A stretch of DNA of 64,000 nt from Agromyces protaetiae (GCF_030866785.1 NZ_CP133018.1:310001-374000), one strand, 5' to 3'. Counted from the stretch's first letter, positions 16,834 through 24,945 are shown. Numbers and translations: made by a program. Notes: generated by a model from the letters alone, not told the origin.

Positions 16834-18365
16834 ACGAGGTGCGGTCGGAGGTCGTCGTCATCGGTGGCGGAGTGGCGGGGCTGGTGGCTGCCCTCGAGTG
16901 CGGGCGGCTGGGCCTGTCGGTCACCGTGCTCGAACGTGCCGCGAACCCGGGCGGCTGCGTCGGCCGGATCGAGCTCGCGGGGCTCACGCTCGACTCGGGC
17001 GCCGAGTCGTTCGCCACGCGCGGCGGCAGCGTCGCCGAGCTGATCGGGCAGCTGGGCCTCGAGTCGGAGATCGTGACGCCGAATCCGGCCGGCGCGTGGC
17101 TCGCCATGCCGGGACAGAACGGCGCCGTCGCGGCCGCGCCGCTGCCGAAGACCGGCATGCTCGGCATCCCCGCGAATCCGCTCGGCGACGACGTGCGTCG
17201 CATCATCGGCTGGGGCGGCGCGAGCCGCGCCTACCTCGATCGGCTGATGCCGATCCTGCGCATCGGCCGGGCGAGGAGCCTCGGGGCGCTCGTGCGCAAG
17301 CGGATGGGCCGGAAGGTCCTCGACCGGCTCGTGACGCCGATCAGCTCGGGCGTGTACTCGGCGAACCCCGACGACCTCGACCTCGACGTCGTCGCCCCGG
17401 GGCTCAACGAGGCGATGACGCGGGCAGGCTCGCTGTCGGGCGGGGTCGGCGAGCTGGTGGAGACGCGCCGTGCCGGGAGCGCAGTCCTCGGGCTGCGGGG
17501 CGGCATGCACCGCCTCGTCGACGCCCTGCTCGCCGAGCTCGCCCGATTCGACGTGACGGTGATCACGTCGGCCGAGGTCGTCGCGCTCGCCCGCGACGGT
17601 GAGGCCGCGGAGCATCCGCGCTGGCGAGCGACGGCCCGTGTCGGCACCGGTGAACCGGGCGTCGGTGGACCGGGCGTCGGTGAACCGGGCACCGGTGAAC
17701 CCGGCGCAGCTGACCTGACCGTCGAGGCCGCCTATGCGATCGTCGCGACGCCCGCACACGCCGCTCGTCCGCTGCTCGCCACCACGGTCGACGGCTGGGC
17801 CGAGGTATCCGAAGCCCCTGGCGCGACATCCGTCGAACTCGTGACCCTCGTGCTCGACGCGCCCGCCCTCGCCGCCGCGCCGCGCGGAACCGGCGTGCTC
17901 GTCGCGGCGGACACGCCGGGCGTTGCGGCGAAGGCACTCACCCACTCGAGTGCGAAGTGGGCGTGGGTGGCCGAGGCGGCCGCGCCGCACCAGGTCGTGC
18001 GGCTCTCCTACGGCCGCGCGGGCAGCCCGAACCCGCTCGACGGCCGCAGCGACGCCGAGGTCGCCGAGCTGGCGATCGCGGATGCGTCGGCACTGACCGG
18101 CGTGCCGCTCGACGGGTCGATGCTGGTGGACTCGGGCCGTACGCCGTGGCGGGATGCGCTCTCGCATGCGGCGCTCGGGCAGCTCGACCGAGTCCGGGCG
18201 GCCGAGGAGGCCGTGGCCGCGGTGCCCGGCCTCGAGGTCACCGGGTCGTGGCTCTCGGGAACGGGGTTGGCGTCGGTCGTGCCGCACGCGATGGAGGCCG
18301 CCTCGCGCATCCGTCATCTCGCCGTGCGCGACCGCGCGGCGGCCGAGGGCGACCCCGACGCATAG
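16830..18365 (+). CDS. hemY: Coproporphyrinogen/protoporphyrinogen III oxidase (HemY/CgoX type)
   Basis: 511 residues. FAD-binding motif VVIGGGVAGLVAALECGRLG at the N-terminus, then TLDSGAESFATRGG and the conserved VTPISSGVYSANPDDLDLD. It oxidises coproporphyrinogen III to coproporphyrin III in the actinobacterial route, consistent with ChdC and CpfC elsewhere in the window. GTG at 16830 overlaps the hemE stop. A non-conserved Gly-Glu-Pro-Gly repeat (about residues 272-292), encoded by four 15-bp tandem units, interrupts the domain. The usual glycine-rich C-terminal FAD motif is weak: the end reads WLSGTGLASVVPHAMEAASRI. Confidence 0.92.
   Translation: MNEVRSEVVVIGGGVAGLVAALECGRLGLSVTVLERAANPGGCVGRIELAGLTLDSGAESFATRGGSVAELIGQLGLESEIVTPNPAGAWLAMPGQNGAVAAAPLPKTGMLGIPANPLGDDVRRIIGWGGASRAYLDRLMPILRIGRARSLGALVRKRMGRKVLDRLVTPISSGVYSANPDDLDLDVVAPGLNEAMTRAGSLSGGVGELVETRRAGSAVLGLRGGMHRLVDALLAELARFDVTVITSAEVVALARDGEAAEHPRWRATARVGTGEPGVGGPGVGEPGTGEPGAADLTVEAAYAIVATPAHAARPLLATTVDGWAEVSEAPGATSVELVTLVLDAPALAAAPRGTGVLVAADTPGVAAKALTHSSAKWAWVAEAAAPHQVVRLSYGRAGSPNPLDGRSDAEVAELAIADASALTGVPLDGSMLVDSGRTPWRDALSHAALGQLDRVRAAEEAVAAVPGLEVTGSWLSGTGLASVVPHAMEAASRIRHLAVRDRAAAEGDPDA
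17646..17705 (+). repeat. Four 15-bp tandem repeats inside hemY
   Basis: Units such as GTCGGTGAACCGGGC, four copies with few mismatches, encoding G-x-G-E-P-type pentapeptides. In-frame length variation is possible here. Confidence 0.85.
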
Positions 18366-18394
18366 CCGGAGCGGAATACTTCTGCGCAACCCCC

Positions 18395-18422
18395 TTGCAC
18401 GGCCCGAGCCGGGGTCTACTCT
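18395..18422 (+). promoter_or_regulatory. Sigma-A-type promoter of the YtxH/holin/DUF3618 operon
   Basis: TTGCAC (18395-18400), 16-nt spacer, TACTCT (18417-18422). Predicted start near 18429, giving a leader of about 35 nt with GGGGAGGA before the ATG. Confidence 0.6.
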
Positions 18423-18463
18423 GGGAGGTGTCGTGCCGCGTGCACGGCAGGATTGGGGAGGAC

Positions 18464-18922
18464 ATGAAGGGCAAGCTTCTCTTCGTCGTCGGGCTCGGCG
18501 TCGGCTACGTACTCGGCACCCGCGCCGGTCGCGAACGCTATGAGCAGATCGCGCGAGCGGCCGACCGGGTCTGGAACCAGCCGGCGGTCCAGCAGGGTGT
18601 CGACACGGTGAAGGACTTCGCCGCCTCGAAGCTCGGCGACGTATCGGAGACCGTGCTCGACGGTGTCAAGCAGCTCATCGGCAACCAGACCTCGAAGAAC
18701 CGGGCCGCGAAGCCGGCTCCGGCACGAGCCGGCGCGACGGCGTCGACGACGTCGAAGTCCAACGGAACGGCGTCGACGACTGCGAAGTCGACGGCTGCGA
18801 AGTCGAACGGCTCGAACGGTGCGAAGGCCAACGGGGCGAAGGCCAACGGCTCCAAGGCCACCGGGTCCAAGGCCAACGGCTCGTCGTCGAGCTCGGGCAC
18901 GTCCGCCGCATCCGACTCCTGA
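18464..18922 (+). CDS. YtxH-domain protein
   Basis: 152 residues. One N-terminal membrane helix (KLLFVVGLGVGYVLGTRAG) is followed by the RERYEQIARAADRVW motif typical of YtxH-like stress proteins, then a helical stretch and an intrinsically disordered Ala/Lys/Ser/Asn tail (SNGSNGAKANGAKANGSKAT). GGGGAGGA sits just before the ATG. First gene of a three-gene envelope cluster with a holin-X-like and a DUF3618 protein. Function is unproven; membrane association and a role in envelope stress are inferred. Confidence 0.8.
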   Translation: MKGKLLFVVGLGVGYVLGTRAGRERYEQIARAADRVWNQPAVQQGVDTVKDFAASKLGDVSETVLDGVKQLIGNQTSKNRAAKPAPARAGATASTTSKSNGTASTTAKSTAAKSNGSNGAKANGAKANGSKATGSKANGSSSSSGTSAASDS

Positions 18923-18944
18923 CCCCGAGAGGAGGCGATCGGTC

Positions 18945-19349
18945 ATGGCCGATCCCACCAACGACGAACGCTCCCTCTTCACCCTGATCGGTGAGCTCCC
19001 CGACCGGGTCTCGACGCTCGTGCGCGCCGAGATCGATCAGATCAAGGCCGAGATCTCCTACAAGCTCAAGCACTTCGGCATCGGTGCGGGGCTGATCGCG
19101 GCTGCGGCGTTCGTCGGCGTGTTCCTCCTGGGCACCCTCATCGCCACCGGGATCCTCGCGCTCGCGCTGGTCATGCCGGCCTGGGCGGCCGCGCTGACCG
19201 TGTCGGGTGTGCTGCTGCTCATCATCGCGATCATGGTCGGGGTCGCGATCCTCAACTTCAAGCGCGGCGCGGCACCGCTCGAGTCGATCGACAGTCTGCG
19301 CAAAGACCTCGATGTCGTGAAGGGAACCGGCGACTATGACCGCGACTGA
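18945..19349 (+). CDS. Holin-X/phage-holin-family membrane protein
   Basis: 134 residues. The amphipathic N-terminus (SLFTLIGELPDRVSTLVRAE, then IDQIKAEISYKLK) and two membrane helices (GAGLIAAAAFVGVFLLGTLI and ALTVSGVLLLIIAIMVGVAI) match the actinobacterial Phage_holin_3_6 family, which is chromosomal and not evidence of prophage. GAGGAGG lies 8 nt before ATG. The stop overlaps the DUF3618 gene by 14 bp. Likely an envelope-structure protein. Confidence 0.85.
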   Translation: MADPTNDERSLFTLIGELPDRVSTLVRAEIDQIKAEISYKLKHFGIGAGLIAAAAFVGVFLLGTLIATGILALALVMPAWAAALTVSGVLLLIIAIMVGVAILNFKRGAAPLESIDSLRKDLDVVKGTGDYDRD

Positions 19350-19653
19350 CGCCCCCCGCCCCGCCGCCCCTCGGTCGAAGCGCGATCAGAAGACGCATGA
19401 GCGCAATGTGTCGCGCGTGCAGGCGCGCATCAACTCCGAGCGCGCGCGTGCCGAGTTCGCGTCGACGCTGAACGCCCTCGAGGACAAGCTCAACGTGCCC
19501 AAGCAGGTGTCGCGCGCGAGCGCGCGCACGAAGGTCAAGCTCAGACGGTTCGCCAAAGAGCAACCGGTCGCGGCCGCTGCGGCTGCCGCGGGCGTCGCGA
19601 TCGCGGTCGGCGGCGTCGTCTGGCTCATCGTCCGGAACGTCACCAGGCCATAG
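19336..19653 (+). CDS. DUF3618-family protein
   Basis: 105 residues. A basic N-terminal half with ARINSERARAEFASTLNALE, the family's conserved helix (R-x-x-L-x-x-T-x-x-A-L-x-x-K), then KLNVPKQVSRASARTKVKLR and one C-terminal helix (VAAAAAAAGVAIAVGGVVWL). It starts inside the holin-like gene (14-bp overlap), so the two are coupled. Role unknown. Confidence 0.85.
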   Translation: MTATDAPRPAAPRSKRDQKTHERNVSRVQARINSERARAEFASTLNALEDKLNVPKQVSRASARTKVKLRRFAKEQPVAAAAAAAGVAIAVGGVVWLIVRNVTRP

Positions 19654-19683
19654 CGCGTCCTGGCCGAGAGAGCGGAGCGCATC

Positions 19684-20337
19684 ATGGTGCAGGCGACCCC
19701 GTTGGTCCGGCTCACCGTCGTCGATCGGGTCGCCGATCTGCTGCGGGACGAGATCCTGAGCGGGCGGATACCGCTCGGTGTGGCCTTGCGCGAGGAACAG
19801 ATCGCAGACGGGGTGGGAGCTTCGCGGCACACCGTGCGTACGGCGTTCAATCGGCTCGCGGCCGAGCGCATCCTCGTCGCGCTGCCCTACCGTGGTGTCC
19901 GCGTCGCCGAACTCGACCCCGCGCAGATCCTCGAGATGCAGCAGCTGCGCGCGGCCCTCGAGTCCGAGGCGGTGCGCATCGCCAATGCGCGGTTCGGCTC
20001 CGGGTGGCCCCCCGCGGTGACGGCGCCGGCCAAGCAGGCGCTCACCCGCCTCGCCCGGCTCGCCGCCGCGGATTCGGACGACTGGCTCGCCGTCGAACGC
20101 GCGCACGCCGACTTCCATGCGGCGCTCGTCTCGGCCTCCGGGAATGCGCGCATCGTCGAGGCGCATGAGGCGCTGAAGAGCGAGCTCCTGCTGTTCCTGC
20201 TGCACGTGCGGCCGCACTACAGCCTCACCGAGCTGGTCGACGAGCACCGCGCGCTGCTGACCGACGTGCAGCAGCGGGGTGCGGACGCCGTGCACGAGCA
20301 CCTCGCCCACTCGACCGCGCTGCTGCTCGGCGACTGA
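19684..20337 (+). CDS. GntR-family transcriptional regulator (FadR/FCD type)
   Basis: 217 residues. Winged helix at about 12-75 (LLRDEILSGRIPLGVALREE, then ADGVGASRHTVRTAFNRLAA) and an all-helical FCD ligand-binding domain at about 85-210 with ERAHADFHAALVSASGN and the metal-binding-type His residues. Usually senses small carboxylates and represses a neighbouring operon. It ends 165 bp before a methyltransferase gene whose promoter carries tandem 17-bp repeats, a plausible but unproven target. Confidence 0.88.
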   Translation: MVQATPLVRLTVVDRVADLLRDEILSGRIPLGVALREEQIADGVGASRHTVRTAFNRLAAERILVALPYRGVRVAELDPAQILEMQQLRAALESEAVRIANARFGSGWPPAVTAPAKQALTRLARLAAADSDDWLAVERAHADFHAALVSASGNARIVEAHEALKSELLLFLLHVRPHYSLTELVDEHRALLTDVQQRGADAVHEHLAHSTALLLGD

Positions 20338-20405
20338 CCCGCCTCCTCACGCCGGCCCGCCCTCCCGGCGAGGTGTGTGTGTGCTCGGTTCGTGGCGCGA
20401 AGGGG

Positions 20406-20434
20406 TTCCGCCGTGTCGTCGGCGGGCATAGTGT
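20406..20434 (+). promoter_or_regulatory. Promoter of the methyltransferase gene
   Basis: TTCCGC (20406-20411), 17-nt spacer, TAGTGT (20429-20434). Confidence 0.4.
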
Positions 20435-20466
20435 CACCAGTGGGCGGGGGTCACGAGTGGGCGGGG
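20433..20466 (+). repeat. Two 17-bp tandem repeats next to the -10 box
   Basis: GTCACCAGTGGGCGGGG (20433-20449) followed directly by GTCACGAGTGGGCGGGG (20450-20466), one mismatch. They cover the predicted transcription start, where a repressor would act. Confidence 0.7.
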
Positions 20467-20501
20467 TCGCCGAGCGGGTCGCCCCGCGGGAGGGCGCGAT
20501 C

Positions 20502-21599
20502 ATGACCACGCAGTTCGACGCCACGGACGCGCAGGCGTTCGCCGGCCGGCTGTTCGCCTCGACGCTCGGAGCGTTCGAGATGGCGAGCGTGTATCTGGGC
20601 GAGCGGCTCGGCTGGTACCGCTCGCTCGCCACGGATGGTCCCGCGACGGCCGCGGAACTCGCTCGGCGTACGGGCACGGATGCGCGATACGCGCGCGAAT
20701 GGCTCGAGCAGCAGGCGACGAGCGGAATCCTGAGCGTCGAGCGCGACGCGGACGACGGCGAGCGACGCCGATACGAGCTGCCCGCGGCGCACGCCGAGGT
20801 ACTCACCGACTCCGGATCGCTGAACTTCCTCGCCCCGCTCGCGCGCATGATCGGCGCTGTGCGCCTTCCCGAGCTCGCGGCGGTGTATCGCACGGGCGAC
20901 GGCATCTCGTGGAACGACTTCGGCGACGACGGGCGCGAGGCGCAGGCCGACATCAACCGGCCCTGGTTCGAGCAGCGGCTCGGCGAGGCGCTCGCCTCCG
21001 TGCCGGACCTCGACCGGATGCTCGCGCGTCCGGGAGCCCGCTTCGCCGATGTCGGCTGCGGGTACGGATGGTCGTCGGTCGCGCTCGCGCGCGCGTACCC
21101 CGAGGCATCCGTCGAAGGTTTCGACGTGGATGCACCGTCGGTCGAGGCAGCCCGGCGTACTGCCGATGCGGCCGACCTCGCCGACCGAGTGCGATTCCAT
21201 CTCGCCGGCGGCGAGGAGATCGCCGAGCGCGAGCGGAGCGCACAGGGGGAGGGATTCGATGCGGCGTTCATCTTCGAGGCGCTGCACGACATGCCGTTCC
21301 CGGTCGAGGTGCTCAGGTCGATCCGCGCCGCACTGCGGCCAGGCGCCCCGCTCGTCGTCATGGACGAGGCGGTCGCCGAGCGGTTCACGCCGAACGGCGA
21401 CGAGACCGAGCGCGTGATGTACGGCTACAGCCTCTTCATCTGTCTGCCCGACAGCCGCTCCGCCGAGGGCTCCGCCGCGACCGGTACCGTCATGCGCCCC
21501 GCGACCCTCGCACGCTATGCCTCCGAAGCCGGCTTCGCCGACGTCGAGATCCTGCCGATCGACGACTTCGCCGCATTCCGCTTCTACGCCCTCACCTAA
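20502..21599 (+). CDS. Class I SAM-dependent methyltransferase with N-terminal winged helix
   Basis: 365 residues. The first 100 form a dimerisation/winged-helix module (RTGTDARYAREWLEQQATSG); the SAM-binding domain has RFADVGCGYGWSSVALARAY (motif I) and the acidic FDVDAP of motif II, and LRPGAPLVVMDEAV. Similar to Rv2258c-like methyltransferases; substrate unknown. GGGAGG lies about 8 nt before the ATG. The last 18 codons are nearly duplicated at 24560-24616 beyond the HNH gene, showing a past duplication or exchange in this area. Confidence 0.85.
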   Translation: MTTQFDATDAQAFAGRLFASTLGAFEMASVYLGERLGWYRSLATDGPATAAELARRTGTDARYAREWLEQQATSGILSVERDADDGERRRYELPAAHAEVLTDSGSLNFLAPLARMIGAVRLPELAAVYRTGDGISWNDFGDDGREAQADINRPWFEQRLGEALASVPDLDRMLARPGARFADVGCGYGWSSVALARAYPEASVEGFDVDAPSVEAARRTADAADLADRVRFHLAGGEEIAERERSAQGEGFDAAFIFEALHDMPFPVEVLRSIRAALRPGAPLVVMDEAVAERFTPNGDETERVMYGYSLFICLPDSRSAEGSAATGTVMRPATLARYASEAGFADVEILPIDDFAAFRFYALT

Positions 21600-21730
21600 G
21601 GCCCGTCTCCCGCCGGCTCGCGTGCTCCGCTCGACCTGATCACCCCGATCTGCTGTGGTCTCGATCTCGAAGGCTGCTTCGATCCGGAGCCGTGCAGCTC
21701 AGGCGGGTAGGTCGCGCTCACGACGCCGAT

Positions 21731-21790
21731 GTGGGGGTGGTACGTGGTGCGTGGGGGTGGTACGTGGTGCGTGGGGGTGGTATGTGGTGC
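21731..21790 (+). repeat. Minisatellite A: three 20-bp units
   Basis: GTGGGGGTGGTACGTGGTGC three times (one base change in the third), followed by degenerate G/T-rich sequence to about 21830. Lies in the 398-bp gap between the convergent methyltransferase and HNH genes; no coding frame is credible there. Confidence 0.9.
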
Positions 21791-21844
21791 GTGGGGTGGG
21801 CGGGTGGTTGTGTGGGCGGGGTGCGTGGGGTGGTGGCCGTGCGG

Positions 21845-21951
21845 CTGCTGTGCCGTGTGGCTGCAGTGCCATGCGCCTGCTGTGCCGTGTGGCTGCAGTG
21901 CCATGCGCCTGCTGTGCCGTGTGGCTGCAGTGCCATGCGCCTGCTGTGCCC
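21845..21951 (+). repeat. Minisatellite B: 32-bp units built of two 16-bp halves
   Basis: Three complete 32-bp copies start at 21845, 21877 and 21909, and a partial fourth at 21941. Each unit holds two diverged 16-mers, GCTGTGCCGTGTGGCT and GCAGTGCCATGCGCCT, which share 12 of 16 positions. There are no spacers, so this is not CRISPR. Confidence 0.9.
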
Positions 21952-21997
21952 GTTGGCGTCGTATGACGGCGACGTACGGTGTGCGTGTCACGGTGCT

Positions 21998-23887
21998 TCA
22001 TGCGGGGGTTCGGCCTCGAGCGGGTCTGCGCACGCCCGCGTCGTCGTTCGGGTGGCCTCGCGGTTCGGTTGCGGGAGCAGCGTCGGATTGTGGTGGGGCG
22101 CTTGGTGTGGGGGTGAAGCGGGCTTTGCCGCCGAGTTTGGGGGTCTGTTTCGGGTCGAGGTGTGGTGGTGGGATGAACCAGACCTGTCCGCGTCGGTCGC
22201 GCCCGGTGATGCGGATTTGCCAGCCTTGGTCGTGGATCTGGTGGTGGCAGCTGGCGCAGAGCATGACCCCGTTGCTCAGGTCGGTGGTGCCGCCGGTGGA
22301 CCACCAGTCGATGTGGTGCGCTTCGGCGTAGGTGATGTTCGCCCCGCAGGACGCGCACCCACCGTCGCGTTCCATGAGCGCGATGCGTTGGTACCGGGTG
22401 AACAGGCGGGTGCTGCGGCCGAGGTCGAGTGGGACGCTGTCGGCGCCGAGCACGGCGGGGATGAGTTCGGCGTCGGCGGCGAGCTTGCGGACCGCGGCTG
22501 CGCTGATCGGCCGGTCGATGCCGTCGATCTCCGCCGTTCCTACGCCGTCGCGGAGCGCGTCGAGACTCATGCGGACCACGATCGTGGTGGAGGGTACCGA
22601 TCCGGGTGCGGCTTGACAGCCCAGTGCGTGCCGCGCCAGCTCGGCCAACGCGTCGGCCTGCACCTGCGGGATCGACCGCCTGTCCTCGACCACCGGACCC
22701 GCACCCGGACCACAATCGCCCACGTTCGTGCCGCCGTCACCGCCACTGTCACCAACGACGCCGTCACCGTCACCGTCACCGTTCGTGCCGCCGTCGCCGT
22801 TTGTGCCGCCGCCATCATTCGTGCCGCCGCCACCGCCGCCGACACCGTCGTCGCCATCAAAGCTCGTGCCGGGGGCACCGTTCATGCCCCGGACCCCGTC
22901 ACGGGTGTAGACCTCGGCGGCATCGGTGCCGCGTCCCACCTGCGCAGCACGAGCCGCGCCGGCGGCAGCCGCCAGGCCTGACCCGCGTCGGCGGAGTGCG
23001 TCGCTGACCAGGGCGTCCAGCGCCGCCTTCACCGGCGCCGCGGTGACCGGGTCGAGGCGGGCTCGCAGATGGAACACCCCGTCGGCGTCTTCGCGGAACG
23101 TCACCGACCGCTCGGCATGCATCCGCGCATCGGCCCGTGCCAGACCGCCGGCATCGAGCTGCGCTTCGGCCGCTTTGACTGCCCGGCCGACCAGGGACAG
23201 TGGTTGCCCGGCCGCGACCTGCACCAGCTTCTGCTCACACGCGGCCAACCGTCCAGGGTCGGCGCGCAGCTCGACCCGGGCCAGCATGCCCGTGATCAGA
23301 TTCGCCGCCTCAATGCTCAACACCCCCGCATCAAGCCCCGCCCGGACGTACGCGAACTTCGCCGGCAACACCTCACCCGTGAACGACTCCCGGCGCCGGG
23401 TCGCTTCACCGACCGCGAGCAACCGGGACGCCTCACCCTGCCCACCCCCGGTCACCGCCGCGACCAGCTTCGCCGGGCTCGAGTGCCCGTACTGTTTCGC
23501 CAAGCTCTCAGCCCCGAACTCCGGCGCCGACCGGGCCGCGACCTCAGCACCAGCCAGCGCCAGAAACGCCTCCACCGACCGCTTCAACCGCGCCGCACCC
23601 TCGACCACCCGCACCAACCCCGGCCCACTCAACGCCGCGAAGCCATCCACACCACCACCGCCGCCCGAATCGCCACCCGGTCCAGCATCGGCGCCGGCCC
23701 CGGAACGGCCACCGCCACCACCTCCACGGCCACCTGCACCCGCACCCGCACCGGAACGGCCGGCGGTACCGCCGCCACCACCCGCACCGGCAGCACTCGC
23801 GACCCCGAACGCAGGCTGCGCCTGCGCCCACACCACCGCGAGCGCACCGAGATCGGTGTGCAACCGGTCAAGCGGAGAGATCGTCAT
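21998..23887 (-). CDS. DUF222/HNH endonuclease-domain protein (13E12 family)
   Basis: 629 residues from ATG 23887 (MTISPLDRLHTDLGALAV). DUF222 spans about 95-440 (for example YGHSSPAKLVAAVTGGG). The C-terminal HNH domain (about 520-585) has CASCGANITYAEAHHIDWWS and LCASCHHQIH, with the two CxxC zinc pairs and HH catalytic core intact. Two long Gly/Ser/Asp/Thr-rich segments (about 45-92 and 340-385) are encoded by repetitive DNA at 22720-22850 and 23650-23790. The family is multicopy and of unknown function; some are suspected mobile or defence-related nucleases. GATACT lies 7 nt upstream at leaderless distance. Confidence 0.9.
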   Translation of the reverse strand: MTISPLDRLHTDLGALAVVWAQAQPAFGVASAAGAGGGGGTAGRSGAGAGAGGRGGGGGGRSGAGADAGPGGDSGGGGGVDGFAALSGPGLVRVVEGAARLKRSVEAFLALAGAEVAARSAPEFGAESLAKQYGHSSPAKLVAAVTGGGQGEASRLLAVGEATRRRESFTGEVLPAKFAYVRAGLDAGVLSIEAANLITGMLARVELRADPGRLAACEQKLVQVAAGQPLSLVGRAVKAAEAQLDAGGLARADARMHAERSVTFREDADGVFHLRARLDPVTAAPVKAALDALVSDALRRRGSGLAAAAGAARAAQVGRGTDAAEVYTRDGVRGMNGAPGTSFDGDDGVGGGGGGTNDGGGTNGDGGTNGDGDGDGVVGDSGGDGGTNVGDCGPGAGPVVEDRRSIPQVQADALAELARHALGCQAAPGSVPSTTIVVRMSLDALRDGVGTAEIDGIDRPISAAAVRKLAADAELIPAVLGADSVPLDLGRSTRLFTRYQRIALMERDGGCASCGANITYAEAHHIDWWSTGGTTDLSNGVMLCASCHHQIHDQGWQIRITGRDRRGQVWFIPPPHLDPKQTPKLGGKARFTPTPSAPPQSDAAPATEPRGHPNDDAGVRRPARGRTPA

Positions 23888-23894
23888 GCGCACC

Positions 23895-23900
23895 AGTATC
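23895..23900 (-). promoter_or_regulatory. Predicted leaderless -10 box of the HNH gene
   Basis: GATACT on the minus strand, 7 nt from the ATG at 23887. Confidence 0.35.
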
Positions 23901-24453
23901 CACCGACCCACCGACATTCACCCTCGCGCGAAAATTCGGTCCGATCAGGCAATCAACATGTGGATAACCTTGAGGTGTACGGGCTTGTGGAGGAGCCGTA
24001 GGCATGCTCATGGGTCGGCGCTGGATTGCCCGCGAACGTCAGAGCGCCCACGCCGAGCGCGAGGGCGACCGCGCGGACAGCGGCATGAGCATCACCTTTG
24101 CCGAAGCTCGCCACATTGAGTGATGGGTTCGCGACCACGCCCACCGACCTCGAAAACGGTGTCCTGCTGTACGGCAGCTGCGACCGTCGCAGCCGTCCCG
24201 TCCCGTCCGATCTCGCCCATCCCCCGATCTCGCCCATCCTGCCGATCCCGCCCCGTCTCACCAGAGGCACCGGCCGTTTGTGACCGTCGCCCGTCCGGCG
24301 ACGAGCGTCACCGTTCGGTGCACACCTCGCCGCCCTCGGCCGCCGGGACTCTCCCCGGCGGGACCCCGCGGTGGGCAGCTCCCCACGCTGCTGCCTCACG
24401 GTGCGAGCCGGACTGGAATACGGCCCCAATCGCTGGCCGTGGCCGCCGCGTCG
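23901..24453. other. Long non-coding or decayed interval upstream of the HNH gene
   Basis: No convincing gene. It contains a single perfect DnaA-box-like TTATCCACA (minus strand, 23959-23967), a short minus-strand frame with a signal-peptide-like stretch (AVRAVALALGVGALTFAG) but no good start, and a 13-bp direct repeat GATCTCGCCCATC near 24210-24240. Codon-position GC bias is weak, which fits degraded sequence. Confidence 0.4.
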
Positions 24454-24559
24454 CTACCGAGGGGTAAGGAAGATCAGTCGGTTCCCGAACGGGTCCGGGA
24501 CCGTGAGCTCGTCGCCCCACTCTTCGTGTGTCAGGCCGATCCGCAGGGGGTACACGCTC
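24454..24559 (-). pseudogene. Truncated 3' end of a VOC/glyoxalase-family gene
   Basis: The minus-strand frame ending in TAG (24454-24456) reads YPLRIGLTHEEWGDELTVPD then PFGNRLIFLTPR. This is the C-terminal strand pattern of bleomycin-resistance/glyoxalase proteins (EWG-x-x-x-x-T-V-x-DPFGN). About 33 codons remain, with no start and no upstream half. It ends at about 24559, exactly where the next remnant begins. Confidence 0.75.
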
Positions 24560-24616
24560 GTCGAGATCCTGCCGATCGACGACTTCGCCGCCTTCCGCTT
24601 CTACCGGCTCACGTAG
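24560..24616 (+). pseudogene. Truncated 3' end of a methyltransferase gene, paralogous to 20502-21599
   Basis: 18 codons plus TAG encode VEILPIDDFAAFRFYRLT, matching the end of the intact methyltransferase (VEILPIDDFAAFRFYALT at 21543-21599). DNA identity is about 51 of 57 bases, and the first 32 are identical. No upstream portion of the gene is present. Back-to-back with the VOC remnant, it marks a rearrangement junction. Confidence 0.8.
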
Positions 24617-24675
24617 CTCTCCGCGATCACACAGCTCGCAAAAAGGTCAATTAGGTCGAATGGCACACTTCGTCC

Positions 24676-24945
24676 ATGAACGATGTCGTGACCATCTCGC
24701 ACGCGAAGCAGAATCTGGGCGCACTCGTGGATCACGCACATCTGCTTCATGACCCCGTGTTCCTCACAGGACACGGGCGTCGGGTGGCCGTGATCGTCGA
24801 CGCCGAGGCGTTCGAGCGCATGGTGGAGCGGCTCGAGGACCTCGATGATGCCGAAGCGGCACACATCGCTCGCCGCGAGATGGAGGAGACGTCGGCGCTG
24901 CCCGTCCCCTGGGAGGAGGTCAAGGCGGAGCTCGGTCTGTCGTGA
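24676..24945 (+). CDS. Type II antitoxin, Phd/YefM family
   Basis: 89 residues. TISHAKQNLGALVDHAHLLHDPV is the Phd/YefM DNA-binding fold, followed by VFLTGHGRRVAVIVDAEAFE and an acidic C-terminal tail (EEVKAELGLS) that would wrap the toxin. Its stop overlaps the toxin start (GTGA). Such antitoxins repress their own operon; a direct repeat AGGTC-N4-AGGTC at about 24643-24657 upstream is a possible site. It lies directly beside the remnant genes, consistent with an acquired module. Confidence 0.9.
   Translation: MNDVVTISHAKQNLGALVDHAHLLHDPVFLTGHGRRVAVIVDAEAFERMVERLEDLDDAEAAHIARREMEETSALPVPWEEVKAELGLS

Noticed and set aside
8445..18386. Shared TACTTCTGCG upstream of the two-component genes (8445) and the YtxH operon (18377)
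   Set aside because: Only ten bases, and at different places relative to the predicted promoters; could be chance.
18945..19349. Holin-like gene as evidence of a prophage
   Set aside because: Belongs to a chromosomal actinobacterial family, sits with YtxH and DUF3618 genes, and no other phage genes are present.
21845..21951. 32-bp regularly spaced repeats as a CRISPR array
   Set aside because: The units are directly contiguous with no spacers, and no cas genes are present.
23959..23967. Perfect DnaA box (TTATCCACA) as a replication origin
   Set aside because: A single box, no cluster, no dnaA/dnaN/rpmH nearby.
24098..24283. 61-codon plus-strand frame in the decayed interval
   Set aside because: No motif, no ribosome site, composition dominated by a direct repeat (GATCTCGCCCATC).
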